A stretch of 64,000 nucleotides of DNA from Suttonella indologenes (GTDB lineage Bacteria; Pseudomonadota; Gammaproteobacteria; Cardiobacteriales; Cardiobacteriaceae). The translations under genes and the position numbers were made by a program. Positions 35,038 through 43,979 of this stretch are shown piece after piece. The stretch lies in contig NZ_UHIA01000004.1 in NCBI RefSeq assembly GCF_900460215.1, positions 1,620,001 to 1,684,000 of the forward strand, read 5' to 3'. The stretch's first letter is position 1. Every line of letters begins with the position of its first letter. Below the pieces are notes generated by a model that saw only the letters and a list, made by a program, of their open reading frames with translations, was not told the DNA's origin and ran no database searches.

Positions 35038-35541
35038 TTAATTCGCATCCAGATACCGCCGCAAACGAAATACATCATCGGGTGTAATCCGCGCCTGCAA
35101 GGGCGTGGAATAGATGCACCAATCGGTAACATCATCCAGCGGCAGAGTATAGCTTTCGCCGCTGTGCATTTCGCTGCGTTCGTCTTCCAGCAAATTGCGG
35201 TTACGGTAATCCGCCGTCTCATATGACCAGGCTTCAGGTTCGTCATGATCGTAAATGCGGATGCGGGACAGGCTGACCAGCTCATTATCGAGCTCGTCTT
35301 CATCAACACTGCGCAAAACGATATTGGTAAAACCGTCTTCGTCTTCTTCAATAGAAAGGATATCGTCCACATCATCACGTTGCAACACTTTCTCCACGCG
35401 GCGGCGAATGGCGGCAATATCGGGCGTGGCAATGCGCTCTTTGATGGCGGCAAGATAAATGCTGGGCGCTTGATAGTCGCCTTTCTTCAGCTCTTCATAG
35501 GCTTCGCTGTGATGTCTCATAGATTTTCTTTGGCTATTCAT
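35038..35541 (-). CDS. Conserved-looking acidic protein of unknown function
   Basis: A 167-residue soluble protein, highly acidic in the middle (DDVDDILSIEEDEDGF). It has no signal peptide, membrane segment or motif I recognise. The start may be the first Met or MRHHSEA seven codons later; neither has a strong ribosome site. Codon use is host-like. It lies 70 bases upstream of the pRiA4b-like gene on the same strand. Confidence 0.55.
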   Translation of the reverse strand: MNSQRKSMRHHSEAYEELKKGDYQAPSIYLAAIKERIATPDIAAIRRRVEKVLQRDDVDDILSIEEDEDGFTNIVLRSVDEDELDNELVSLSRIRIYDHDEPEAWSYETADYRNRNLLEDERSEMHSGESYTLPLDDVTDWCIYSTPLQARITPDDVFRLRRYLDAN

Positions 35542-35638
35542 TCAGTCTATTGTTCAATCTCATCGCTCAAAAGGCAAGTGCCGAAAAGCGGATACTTTAG
35601 CAGACCAAGCGCCAAAAAAATTAGGGTCTATTGAACAT

Positions 35639-35740
35639 TCATATCTTAAGCCATTGATAAGAAAAGGTTAGAGCCAGATTATTTTCAAAGTTTCTTTTTA
35701 GCTTATCAAAGCGTGTGGCAATCGCTCGATAATCTTTAAG
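35639..35740 (-). pseudogene. IS5-family transposase C-terminal fragment
   Basis: The minus-strand frame DYRAIATRFDKLKRNFENNL, then ALTFSYQWLKI-stop, matches the end of IS5/IS427-type transposases (YRAIATRYDKLARNF). Nothing of the catalytic core remains. It lies in the 460-base gap between a small gene and groEL. Confidence 0.65.
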
Positions 35741-35778
35741 GCTCTAGACTAACAGAGTGATTCTGCTAGTCTAGAGCC
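35740..35778. repeat. Long perfect hairpin next to IS5 remnant
   Basis: GGCTCTAGACTA (35740-35751) and TAGTCTAGAGCC (35767-35778) pair perfectly, extended inward by CAGA/TCTG around a GTGAT loop. There is no T-run on either side. It may be two fused IS termini. Confidence 0.5.
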
Positions 35779-35796
35779 ATAACAAAATAAAGCAAG

Positions 35797-35901
35797 TATA
35801 GTCAATTCATGACAAAATTGCACACCTAAAAATATCAAGCTTTACTATTGTGCGGGCTAACATATAAAAGCTGTGTCTTTATTTGATCTGAATTGACTAT
35901 A
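35797..35901. repeat. Family-D miniature element
   Basis: A 105-base element that starts TATAGTCAATTCATGACAAA and ends TTTGATCTGAATTGACTATA. The outer 13 bases are perfect inverted repeats. It has no coding capacity. A related copy lies at 59899. Confidence 0.7.
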
Positions 35902-35921
35902 CATTCAAATATTCAGGCGAT

Positions 35922-35950
35922 AAAAAAGCGGACTGTGCGTCCGCTTTTTT
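35922..35950 (-). terminator. Bidirectional terminator downstream of groEL
   Basis: AAAAAAGCGGAC-TGTGC-GTCCGCTTTTTT is a perfect 12-bp hairpin with A/T runs, about 50 bases past the groEL stop. Confidence 0.85.
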
Positions 35951-36001
35951 ATGCGCGATGATTTGTTTTTAAGGCAAACCATCATAGGCAGGTCGGCGTG
36001 A

Positions 36002-37651
36002 TTACATCATGCCCATGCCGCCCATGCCGCCCATTCCACCCATGCCGCCCATATCAGGCGCAGCAGCTTCAGGTTTTGGCAGTTCTGCAATCATGGCTTC
36101 GGTGGTAATCATCAAACCGGCTACAGAAGCGGCGTTTTGCAAAGCGCTGCGGGTAACTTTGGTCGGGTCGATGATGCCGGCGGCAACCATGTCCACATAT
36201 TCGCCGGTGGCGGCGTTATAGCCTTCATTTCCGCTGCCGGCTTTGACTTTATCGACCACAACGGCAGCCTCGCCGCCCGCGTTTTGCACGATGGTGCGCA
36301 AAGGATATTCCATAGCGCGACGGGCAATATCGATACCGACTTGTTGGTCGTAGTTATCGCCTTTGAGCTCAGCAATCGCATTAATGGCACGAATCAGCGC
36401 CACACCGCCGCCGGGAACGATACCTTCTTCAACCGCCGCACGTGTTGCATGCAGAGCGTCTTCCACGCGGTCTTTTTTCTCTTTCATTTCCACTTCGGTA
36501 GCCGCGCCGACTTTAATCACGGCAACGCCGCCGGCTAATTTCGCCACGCGCTCTTGCAGTTTTTCGCGGTCATAATCGGAAGTGGTGTTTTCGATTTGGG
36601 TGCGGATAGTGGCAACACGCGCATCAATGTTCGTTTTTTCGCCGTTGCCGCCGATGATGATGGTGTTGTCTTTATCAACGGTAACGCGTTTTGCCGAGCC
36701 TAATTGCTCTAAGGTCGCGCCTTCAAGGTTCATGCCGACTTCTTCGGAAATTACTTGTCCGGCGGTCAGAATCGCAATATCTTCCAACATCGCTTTGCGG
36801 CGATCGCCAAAGCCGGGCGCTTTAACCGCAGCCACTTTCACGATGCCGCGCATTGAGTTGATCACTAAAGTTGCCAAGGCTTCGCCTTCTACGTCTTCGG
36901 CAATGATTAACAGCGGACGACCAGATTTTGCCACGGCTTCCAATACCGGCAGCATGTCGCGGATATTAGAGATTTTTTTGTCATGCAGCAGAATGTAGGG
37001 ATTATCCAATTCCACGTTTTGCGCCTGTTGGTTGTTGATGAAATAAGGCGAGAGGTAGCCGCGGTCGAACTGCATACCTTCAACCACTTCCAAGCTGTCT
37101 TCCAAGCCTTGACCTTCTTCAACGGTAATCACGCCTTCTTTACCGACTTTATCCATTGCTTCGGCGATTTTTGCGCCTACGGTTTCGTCAGAGTTGGCGG
37201 AAATGGTGCCGACTTGGGCGATAGATTTGCTGTCATTGCAAGGTTTAGACAATTCTTTCAATGCCTTGACCGCTTCTGCAACCGCTTTGTCGATACCGCG
37301 TTTCAAATCCATCGGGTTCATGCCGGCGGCAACAGATTTTAAGCCTTCCGTAACAATGGCTTGTGCCAATACGGTGGCGGTGGTGGTGCCGTCGCCTGCC
37401 GCATCATTGGTTTGAGAAGCCACTTCTTTCACCAATTGTGCGCCCATATTTTGGAATTTGTCTTCCAATTCGATTTCTTTGGCTACCGATACGCCGTCTT
37501 TGGTAACGGTCGGTGCGCCGAACGATTTGTCTAAGACCACATTGCGGCCTTTAGGACCGAGCGTGACTTTTACCGCATTGGCGAGAATGTTCACGCCTTT
37601 CAACATCTCTTTACGCGCTTCTTCTCCGAAACGTACTTCTTTAGCTGCCAT
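36002..37651 (-). CDS. groEL: Chaperonin GroEL (60 kDa)
   Basis: A 549-residue subunit of the ATP-driven folding chamber. The N-terminal AAKEVRFGEEARKEMLKGVNI, the ATP-site segment KDGVSVAKEIELED with GDGTTTATVLAQAI, and the C-terminal GGM repeats (GGMGGMGGMGGMGMM) are all typical. The length is one residue over E. coli. It lies 31 bases after groES in the usual operon. The sequence shows no disruption; it is the best taxonomic marker in the window. Confidence 0.99.
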   Translation of the reverse strand: MAAKEVRFGEEARKEMLKGVNILANAVKVTLGPKGRNVVLDKSFGAPTVTKDGVSVAKEIELEDKFQNMGAQLVKEVASQTNDAAGDGTTTATVLAQAIVTEGLKSVAAGMNPMDLKRGIDKAVAEAVKALKELSKPCNDSKSIAQVGTISANSDETVGAKIAEAMDKVGKEGVITVEEGQGLEDSLEVVEGMQFDRGYLSPYFINNQQAQNVELDNPYILLHDKKISNIRDMLPVLEAVAKSGRPLLIIAEDVEGEALATLVINSMRGIVKVAAVKAPGFGDRRKAMLEDIAILTAGQVISEEVGMNLEGATLEQLGSAKRVTVDKDNTIIIGGNGEKTNIDARVATIRTQIENTTSDYDREKLQERVAKLAGGVAVIKVGAATEVEMKEKKDRVEDALHATRAAVEEGIVPGGGVALIRAINAIAELKGDNYDQQVGIDIARRAMEYPLRTIVQNAGGEAAVVVDKVKAGSGNEGYNAATGEYVDMVAAGIIDPTKVTRSALQNAASVAGLMITTEAMIAELPKPEAAAPDMGGMGGMGGMGGMGMM

Positions 37652-37682
37652 AAATTAAACTCCTAAAATTAAAAACAAAAAA

Positions 37683-37970
37683 TTATTCGATAATGGCGAA
37701 AATTTCGTCTTCGCGCATGATGATGTAGTCTTCTCCGTCCACTTTGACTTCGCTGCCCGAATATTTGCCGAACAGGATTTTATCGCCGACTTTGACGTTC
37801 ATCGCTTGTTTTTGACCATTGTCCAAAGCCTTGCCTTCGCCGACGGCAATCACTTCGCCTTGCGAGGGTTTTTCGGTCGCAGAACCGGGCAGAACGATGC
37901 CGCCGGCTGAGGTTTTTTCTTCTTCTTGACGTTTAACGATCACGCGATCATGTAAAGGACGCAGTTTCAT
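37683..37970 (-). CDS. groES: Co-chaperonin GroES (10 kDa)
   Basis: A 95-residue lid of the GroEL chamber. The start MKLRPLHDRVIVKRQEEE, the mobile loop (EKTSAGGIVLPGSATEKP) and GDKILFGKYSGSEVKVDGEDY are family hallmarks. It is first gene of the groESL operon. In the 125 bases upstream I found neither a CIRCE repeat nor a convincing heat-shock sigma promoter. Confidence 0.99.
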   Translation of the reverse strand: MKLRPLHDRVIVKRQEEEKTSAGGIVLPGSATEKPSQGEVIAVGEGKALDNGQKQAMNVKVGDKILFGKYSGSEVKVDGEDYIIMREDEIFAIIE

Positions 37971-38096
37971 AAATACACTCCATAAATAAAAAGACTGGCA
38001 AATCCAGCAAAAAAGTTCTCCCCCTTTATGTGGCTAGGGGCGGATTTTTCAATCCGGATAAAATAAATGTAATCTTTTGTTAATCTTTGAAAGCAT

Positions 38097-39005
38097 TCAC
38101 AGCCCCAAGACCGGCAGCGGCTGCGCGCTGAATAATAATATTAAACCTAGACCAATCAATAAGAAAGCCCCGATTGCAGCCAGCATCAGCAAACCTTTTT
38201 GCGCGGCGGCAGCGGAGAGAGTGAGGCGTTTTGCCGCTTGCTCGCGTCCGTAAATGGTTAATAAGGCGAGGCTGAGCACGGTGATTGCCGTGCCGGCGCT
38301 GATGGCGAAAGTCATGGCAATACCCACAGCCCATAATTGCCAAGCGGCGGCGACCGCCAAAGCTAAAATCGAACCAGAACAGGGACGCGCACCAATCGCA
38401 AGCAATGATGCCCAAAAAGCCGTCTGTGCTTGCGGTGCATGATGATGTCCGCAGCCGCAATGCTCGTGCGCATGATGATGTTCGGCATGATGCCTTCCGC
38501 CGCGGTATTGGCGAACGGCTTTGGCAAGCATATAGATGCCGGCGGCAATGATGAGCGCGTAACTCAAGCGTTCCGCCCAAATAATTTGCGACATGGCATC
38601 GCGAATCAGCCATTGCAATGCGCCCACCGTTACCGCCACCCACAGTACCGCGCTGATGCCTTGCAATACGGCGCCGCCGACCGCCAACCAGAGCGCATTT
38701 TTATAGCCTGAAGGCTGCGTGAGCAAAAAGGTGGTAATCACCGCCTTACCATGCCCCGGTCCTGCCGCATGCAAAATGCCGTAAACAAAGCCGAGGCTAA
38801 CCAAGAGCCACCATGTCTGCCACTGCGCACCGCCGCGCATTTGGCGCATCAGCATCGTCATTTCGCGGCGGTAATTGTTCTGCCAACGCTGAATATCGAA
38901 AACGATGCCCTGCCATAGGGCGCGCAATTCTTCTTGAAACAGCCACAGCGCCAGAAAAAGCACAATCATGAGTAAAAACCATTTCAGCTGCTTATTTATT
39001 GACAT
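38097..39005 (-). CDS. NicO/RcnA-type nickel/cobalt transporter
   Basis: A 302-residue membrane protein with about seven hydrophobic segments. The metal-family motif GILHAAGPGHGKAVITTFLL and the second signature IGARPCSGSILALAVA are present. A His-rich cytoplasmic loop (about residues 165-190, HHAEHHHAHEHCGCGHHH) probably binds metal. RcnA-like members export Ni/Co; other NicO proteins import them, and sequence alone does not decide. Its start overlaps the end of the upstream DUF1007 gene by 10 bases, and the three genes form one minus-strand operon. Confidence 0.9.
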   Translation of the reverse strand: MSINKQLKWFLLMIVLFLALWLFQEELRALWQGIVFDIQRWQNNYRREMTMLMRQMRGGAQWQTWWLLVSLGFVYGILHAAGPGHGKAVITTFLLTQPSGYKNALWLAVGGAVLQGISAVLWVAVTVGALQWLIRDAMSQIIWAERLSYALIIAAGIYMLAKAVRQYRGGRHHAEHHHAHEHCGCGHHHAPQAQTAFWASLLAIGARPCSGSILALAVAAAWQLWAVGIAMTFAISAGTAITVLSLALLTIYGREQAAKRLTLSAAAAQKGLLMLAAIGAFLLIGLGLILLFSAQPLPVLGL

Positions 39006-39586
39006 AGCAACTCCGCATGTTCAGCAAAATATTGCCCCAAATCATAGGAAACCACCGCGCCTTGATCCAAAGCCGCCGCCTCTTCTTGCTTGGCGCTGTC
39101 CGGCTTGGCATGGCTGATGTTCAAGCGGCAGGAGGGCATTGGCTGCTGCTTGGGATTATGCAGTATTTCCACGTAATAAGTAGGTTCATAAATTTGATAA
39201 TACAAAAATTTTACAGGTCTTAGCAAAGGCAGTTCCGTCTCAATAATCAGCTCTCCGTTCGCCTCATACAAACGCGCGCTATGCGCCTCGCCAAATTTGT
39301 CTTTTGGTCGCGTATAAAATTTTTCTGCAAATAAAGGCGTCAGCGTGCGCTCTTCAATTCTTTGCCAACGTGCTTCTTTCTGTTCGTCCGGTGTTTTATT
39401 CATTTCATCAATAAAAATAGCGCTATAGATAGGATCAAAAGCCCAACGCTGCTGCAAGGCGGTAATTTCCCCTGCCGCATTCAGGCGCGGCGTCACTTCC
39501 ACCAATATCCACACATGCGGATGCGCCGAGACCGGCAGCATCGCCAAACACATCATGCAAAAAACAATTTTTCTCAAAAATTTCAT
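38996..39586 (-). CDS. DUF1007 periplasmic protein, second of pair
   Basis: A 196-residue secreted protein with a signal peptide ending near VSAHPH. The mature N-terminus starts with HPHVWILVEV, the family's His-x-x-x motif that would sit at the new N-terminus and could bind a metal ion. The family often neighbours or is fused to NicO transporters. It shares its layout (HPHVW, QRWAFDPIYSAI, LPLLRPVKFLYYQIYEPTYYVEILH) with the upstream gene, so the two are tandem paralogues. It overlaps the transporter start. Confidence 0.85.
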   Translation of the reverse strand: MKFLRKIVFCMMCLAMLPVSAHPHVWILVEVTPRLNAAGEITALQQRWAFDPIYSAIFIDEMNKTPDEQKEARWQRIEERTLTPLFAEKFYTRPKDKFGEAHSARLYEANGELIIETELPLLRPVKFLYYQIYEPTYYVEILHNPKQQPMPSCRLNISHAKPDSAKQEEAAALDQGAVVSYDLGQYFAEHAELLCQ

Positions 39587-39591
39587 TCTCC

Positions 39592-40176
39592 TTACCTACA
39601 AGTCCATTCTGCGGTTTCGGCAAAAAAACGCCCTAAATTCGGATCGCCTTTCTGGTTTTTATCCAATGCCGCCGCTTCGATATATTTTTCTTCGCTGGGT
39701 TCTGCCGGCGTAATCGTCAAACGGCAGCCGTCGATTTGCAGCGGCTGCGCCTTGGCATGCAGAATTTCCACATAATATTCAGGCTCATAAATTTGATATT
39801 GCAGATGCTTGCTTGGCTCGAGCAAGGGCAACTCCGCTTCGACGAACAAATCATTGCCTTTTTGCACAAGCCTTAGATCGCGCGGTGCGGCAAATTGACG
39901 GTGCGGAAAAGTGTATAAACCCTCATCGCCTAGCGTTGCCCGAATATCTTTCTCCAAATCCTGCCACAGGGCTTGACGCTGCTCCGATGTTGCCCCCTGC
40001 TCCACTTCTTCCAGCAATAAAGTGGAATAAAAAGGATCGAATTGCCATGACTGCCGTAAGGCGGCAATACGCCCCTGCGCATCTTGCACAGGACGAATTT
40101 CCACATCGATCCATACATGCGGATGCCCTAGCGTTTGCAAGCTTAATAGTAGCAATATGAAACAATATCGCCGCAC
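39592..40176 (-). CDS. DUF1007 periplasmic protein, first of pair
   Basis: A 194-residue paralogue of the next gene. The signal peptide ends before HPHVWIDVEIRP. Shared blocks are RQSWQFDPFYSTLLLEEVEQ, LPLLEPSKHLQYQIYEPEYYVEILH and the final FFAETAEW. The N-terminal His-Pro-His would be exposed after cleavage. The pair may be a periplasmic metal chaperone for the NicO transporter. That is inference from genomic association; no biochemical role is established that I can cite with confidence. Confidence 0.85.
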   Translation of the reverse strand: MRRYCFILLLLSLQTLGHPHVWIDVEIRPVQDAQGRIAALRQSWQFDPFYSTLLLEEVEQGATSEQRQALWQDLEKDIRATLGDEGLYTFPHRQFAAPRDLRLVQKGNDLFVEAELPLLEPSKHLQYQIYEPEYYVEILHAKAQPLQIDGCRLTITPAEPSEEKYIEAAALDKNQKGDPNLGRFFAETAEWTCR

Positions 40177-40366
40177 GACTTCCTCTCAAAAAATCGCATC
40201 ATACGGCAAGTGTGATGAAAATCTAGTGAAAAAATGGCGACATAAAAGGGTAACAATTGCTGAGGATAATCTCCTTCTTTGCACCACATTATCTTTGCAC
40301 AGAAAAAACCGATAAATCCTCATATTTTTTGCTATATTTCCATTTTCTTTAACCACGGAGCATACG

Positions 40367-41572
40367 ATGAAAAAAACCTTGTTATGTTTATTTTTGCTGG
40401 CATTGCAGGCGCAGGCGCAGGAATTTACCCCTGTTAAAGCCTATAGCTACGGCGCGCGCCCTTTTTATCTGATTGACGATTTACCTGCCGGCGAACTCAA
40501 AGACAGTCTTGCCGCCTGCAACGCGCAAAGTCCGCAAAAAACTGAGTTCAGCATCGGGCATCGCGGCGCGCCTTTGCAATTCCCCGAGCATACGCTGCAA
40601 TCTTATCTGGCTGCCGCACGCCAAGGTGCAGGCATTATCGAATGCGATGTGGCGTTTACCAAGGACAAAGAACTGGTCTGCCGGCATGCGCAAAACGATT
40701 TGCACACCACGACCAATATTCTCGCCACGCCTTTGGCGGAGAAATGCAGTGTGCCCTTTACCCCTGCCCAATACGATGCCGCGGGTAATTTAATCGAAGA
40801 AGCGAAAGTGGAATGCCGCACTTCAGACATCACGCTGGCGGAATTCAAAACGCTGACAGGCAAAATGGACGCCGGCAATCCCAAAGCGCGCACGGTGGAA
40901 GAATATATGGCGGCAACGCCGAATTGGCGTACCGATTTGTACAGCCAAAACGGCACCTTGATGACACATCAGGAATCGATTGAATTATTCAAGGCTTTGG
41001 GCGTGAAAATGACGCCCGAGCTGAAAACGCCGGTCGTGGAAATGCCTTTCGATGGCTTTACGCAGGAACAATATGCGCAAAAATTGCTGGATGAATACCA
41101 AGCGGCAGGCGTGGCGGCAAGCAAGGTTTTCCCGCAATCCTTTAATTATGCCGATGTGCAGTATTGGATCAAAAACGGCGGCGATTTCGGTAAGCAAGCC
41201 GTATTTTTAGATGAGGAACTCGATACCGCCGCGCGCATTGCCGAAATGCCGAAACTGCGCGAAGACGGTTTGAATTATCTGGCGCCCGCCATGCCGATGC
41301 TGCTTGCCAATCAAGACGGCAAGATTGTGCCATCGGATTATGCCAAAGCCGCCAAATCGCATGGCTTCAAACTCATTTCATGGTCAATCGAACGTTCCGG
41401 ACCTTTGGCGAACGGCGGCGGCTGGTATTACAGCGGCTTGAATGATCTCATCAAAAAAGACAGCGATTTGCTCAAAGTCTTGGACGTATTGGCGCAAGAG
41501 GTCGGCATTGTGGCGCTGTTTAGCGATTGGCCGGCAACGGTAACTTATTACGCGAATTGCAAGGGATTGTAA
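40367..41572 (+). CDS. glpQ: Glycerophosphodiester phosphodiesterase, periplasmic
   Basis: A 401-residue secreted enzyme that releases glycerol-3-phosphate from deacylated phospholipids. The signal peptide ends at LQAQAQ. GDPD-fold motifs: FSIGHRGAPLQFPEHTLQSY (catalytic His and Arg-Gly), IIECDVAFTKDKELVCRHAQ (Glu-x-Asp metal ligands and the second catalytic His) and TPELKTP. The protein is longer than E. coli GlpQ (358) and carries two Cys that could form a disulfide (LAACNAQ and EKCSVPF). It is monocistronic, convergent with cpdB across a shared terminator. Confidence 0.92.
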   Translation: MKKTLLCLFLLALQAQAQEFTPVKAYSYGARPFYLIDDLPAGELKDSLAACNAQSPQKTEFSIGHRGAPLQFPEHTLQSYLAAARQGAGIIECDVAFTKDKELVCRHAQNDLHTTTNILATPLAEKCSVPFTPAQYDAAGNLIEEAKVECRTSDITLAEFKTLTGKMDAGNPKARTVEEYMAATPNWRTDLYSQNGTLMTHQESIELFKALGVKMTPELKTPVVEMPFDGFTQEQYAQKLLDEYQAAGVAASKVFPQSFNYADVQYWIKNGGDFGKQAVFLDEELDTAARIAEMPKLREDGLNYLAPAMPMLLANQDGKIVPSDYAKAAKSHGFKLISWSIERSGPLANGGGWYYSGLNDLIKKDSDLLKVLDVLAQEVGIVALFSDWPATVTYYANCKGL

Positions 41573-41623
41573 ATCTTCTCTTTCATTTCCCGCCAAGGCA
41601 ATGGATTGCCTTGATGGGCACAA

Positions 41624-41653
41624 TAAAAATAGCCGCCTTTCGGGGCGGCTATT
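41624..41653. terminator. Shared terminator between glpQ and cpdB
   Basis: AATAGCCGCC-TTTCGG-GGCGGCTATT, a perfect 10-bp stem between convergent genes. The A-rich left flank gives a U-tract for the minus-strand gene. Confidence 0.8.
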
Positions 41654-41674
41654 GCATGGACTGCCAAGCAGGGC

Positions 41675-43648
41675 TTATTTGCTCAAATCTATCTGATAGA
41701 TGGCAAAACCGACTTCGTCCGTACCGACTGGCTTCATCGGATATTGGGCGTATTCCTTAATAAAGGCTTGCGCTTTTTCGCTGGGCGAGGTTTCAAAACG
41801 GATATCAAGTTTGACATCGCCGGCAATCGGCGCAATCCGCCAGTTGCCGTCCGCTTTCGGGCTGACTTTGCCATGCTCTTTACTCTGCGCCGAGATGAAA
41901 TTTGCCAAGATTTGGCGGTTTTCATCCGGTGCGGCGAAGACGATATGCTTGTCGCCGGTGCCGGGAAATTTATTGCCGTAAGCGCGGTAATTATTGGTAG
42001 CAATTAAAAATTCCGCCTTAGGATCGACCGGCTTGCCTTGGTAGCTAAGATTGACGACCCGATGCGCTTCGGGATTAACGAGCTGGCATTCGCCGTCATA
42101 GCGGGCGGGCTGGGTGAGGTCGTATTGATATTCCACGCCGTCAATCACATCGAAATTATAGGTGCGGAAACCTTCCCAATTGAGCAGGCTTTGCGCTTTC
42201 TCGCTCTTCGGATCGATTTGCAGGAACATGCCCGCGCTGCATTCCAACCATTCTTTCAGCTCTTCGCCGCTTACTTTGACCACTACGAGGGTATTGGGAT
42301 AGAGATACAGGTCTGCCGCATTGCGGAAGGTCAATTCGCCTTTATTGACTTCGGTGTAGCCGCTCGGGTCGTTTTTGCGTCCGCCGACTTTAAACGGCGC
42401 ACCGGCGCTTAAAATCGGAATGCCTGCCAATTCCGGCAAGGCTTTGACGGCGTTTTCCACATAGGTTTTTTGCGCGGCATTGACGATTTGAATCGTAGGG
42501 TCGTCTTGCACCAAAGCCAAATAGCTGTACATATTGTCGGTAGCATGTCCGATCGGTTGGGAAACAAATTGGCGCGTCGCTTCGTGAACCGGCTGGAGCA
42601 GGGCGGCGATTTCCGCATGGTTTTCCGTGGTTGCGGCTTTTTTCTCGGCATCGTAAATAGGACGGATAGCGGCTTTGCCGTCTAAAACCAACCATTTGCC
42701 CTCTTCTTTGCCAAGCGTCAAATCTATCACGCTGATATTGTTTGCCCAATAGCCTGCCATTGCTTCCGGCACGCCTTTGACCGTGCCTTTGTCAATATCG
42801 GCATGCGGCGATTGTGCAAATTCTTTATTGGGGAATAGGCGGTGGGAATGTCCGAAAATAATCGCATCAATGCCTGCCACATCCGCCAGATAGAAAGCGG
42901 AATTTTCCGCGCCTTCCTGATAGGGATCGTCGGAAGGACCGGTATGCGCCAAAGCAACAATAATATCCGCCCCTGCTTCTTTAATGAGCGGCACATATTT
43001 TTCAGCCGTTTTGACGATATCGCGCGCTTCTACTTTGCCTTCCAGATTCGCTTTGTCCCAAATCATGACTTGCGGCGGCACAAAGCCGATATAGCCGATC
43101 TTAACTGTATGTTTTGTGCCATTCTCTGCCAATACTTCTTTTTCTTGAATGAAATAAGGCTGGAAAGCCGGTTCTTCCGTGCCGGCTTTCACGATATTGG
43201 CATTGATAATCGGGAATTCGGCTTCTTTCATCGCCATTTCCAAATAGGGCAGCCCGTAGTTGAATTCATGATTGCCCAGCGTGCCGACATCATACTTCAT
43301 GGCGTTTAATGCCATAATCGAGGGCTCGGGACGACCTTCTTTAGCGCCGACCGCCGCCTGATAATCGGAAATCGGATTGCCTTGGATAAGGTCGCCATTG
43401 TCCACCAATACGCTGTTAGGCACTTCTTCTCTGGCTTGTTTGATTAAATTTGCGGCGCGGCTGAAGCCGAATTTCTCTGTCGGCGCGTCTTTGTAATAAT
43501 CGAAATCGGTTAGGAAACCGTGCACGTCGGTCGTGCCGACGATGCGCAAATTCACGGTGCTGCTACCGGCAGCAAAAGCCAAACGACTGCTGCTGACAGC
43601 TACCAGTCCCCCTGCTCCGATTTGAATAAAACGGCGTCTGTTAATCAT
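41675..43648 (-). CDS. cpdB: 2',3'-cyclic-nucleotide 2'-phosphodiesterase/3'-nucleotidase
   Basis: A 657-residue periplasmic enzyme that scavenges nucleotides. The N-terminus has a twin-arginine-like motif (RRRFIQIG), and the signal ends near LAFAAG. The metallophosphatase domain has GTTDVHGFL, VDNGDLIQG, LGNHEFNYG, ALAHTG and FGHSHRLF, all metal ligands present. The 5'-nucleotidase C-terminal domain (about 360-657) carries the substrate-stacking aromatic region. The length matches CpdB. Tat export, rather than the usual Sec route of E. coli CpdB, is suggested by the signal. It is monocistronic. Confidence 0.93.
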   Translation of the reverse strand: MINRRRFIQIGAGGLVAVSSSRLAFAAGSSTVNLRIVGTTDVHGFLTDFDYYKDAPTEKFGFSRAANLIKQAREEVPNSVLVDNGDLIQGNPISDYQAAVGAKEGRPEPSIMALNAMKYDVGTLGNHEFNYGLPYLEMAMKEAEFPIINANIVKAGTEEPAFQPYFIQEKEVLAENGTKHTVKIGYIGFVPPQVMIWDKANLEGKVEARDIVKTAEKYVPLIKEAGADIIVALAHTGPSDDPYQEGAENSAFYLADVAGIDAIIFGHSHRLFPNKEFAQSPHADIDKGTVKGVPEAMAGYWANNISVIDLTLGKEEGKWLVLDGKAAIRPIYDAEKKAATTENHAEIAALLQPVHEATRQFVSQPIGHATDNMYSYLALVQDDPTIQIVNAAQKTYVENAVKALPELAGIPILSAGAPFKVGGRKNDPSGYTEVNKGELTFRNAADLYLYPNTLVVVKVSGEELKEWLECSAGMFLQIDPKSEKAQSLLNWEGFRTYNFDVIDGVEYQYDLTQPARYDGECQLVNPEAHRVVNLSYQGKPVDPKAEFLIATNNYRAYGNKFPGTGDKHIVFAAPDENRQILANFISAQSKEHGKVSPKADGNWRIAPIAGDVKLDIRFETSPSEKAQAFIKEYAQYPMKPVGTDEVGFAIYQIDLSK

Positions 43649-43680
43649 AGAAAATCCTTTTTAACATATTGTTAAACCTC

Positions 43681-43935
43681 ATGTTTCAACACACAGAACG
43701 GACACATAAAGTATCGCTCTATGTGTTGTCCTGAATTGGAAAACTTTACATCTCTTCCAATGCCATTATTCTCCCCGAAGGTAGGGGAAAGAATTGAGAA
43801 ATTTTTGATGTTTCAACACACAGGGCAACACATAAAGCGTCGCTCTACGTGTTGCCCTGAATTGGAAGAGGTTACACTTCTCCCACAAGATTATCCTCCC
43901 CAAAGGGAGGGGGTTCAACCAGTAAGGAAATTTTG
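43681..43935. repeat. Family-E tandem repeat (two diverged copies of about 128 bp)
   Basis: Copies at 43681-43807 and 43808-43935 start ATGTTTCAACACACAG and end near AAATTTTTG or AAATTTTG. Each holds a hairpin: GGGCAACAC with GTGTTGCCC in copy 2, and GGACACATA with TATGTGTTGTCC in copy 1. This fills the 330-base gap between cpdB and the e(P4)-like gene; no open frame is credible. Confidence 0.7.
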
Positions 43936-43936
43936 A

Positions 43937-43966
43937 TGAAAAATCCGACTGCATTGCAGTCGGATT
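43937..43966 (-). terminator. Terminator of the e(P4)-type phosphatase gene
   Basis: AATCCGACTGC-ATT-GCAGTCGGATT, a perfect 11-bp stem 14 bases past the minus-strand stop, followed on that strand by a T-run. Confidence 0.8.
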
Positions 43967-43979
43967 GTCGGGGGAGAGA

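Noticed and set aside
37971..38096. CIRCE or heat-shock sigma promoter before groES
   Set aside because: No TTAGCACTC repeat. A TTGAAA-like stretch is present, but no properly spaced -10 partner was found.
42842..43309. Plus-strand frame opposite cpdB
   Set aside because: It overlaps conserved metallophosphatase motifs on the other strand and has no family signal.
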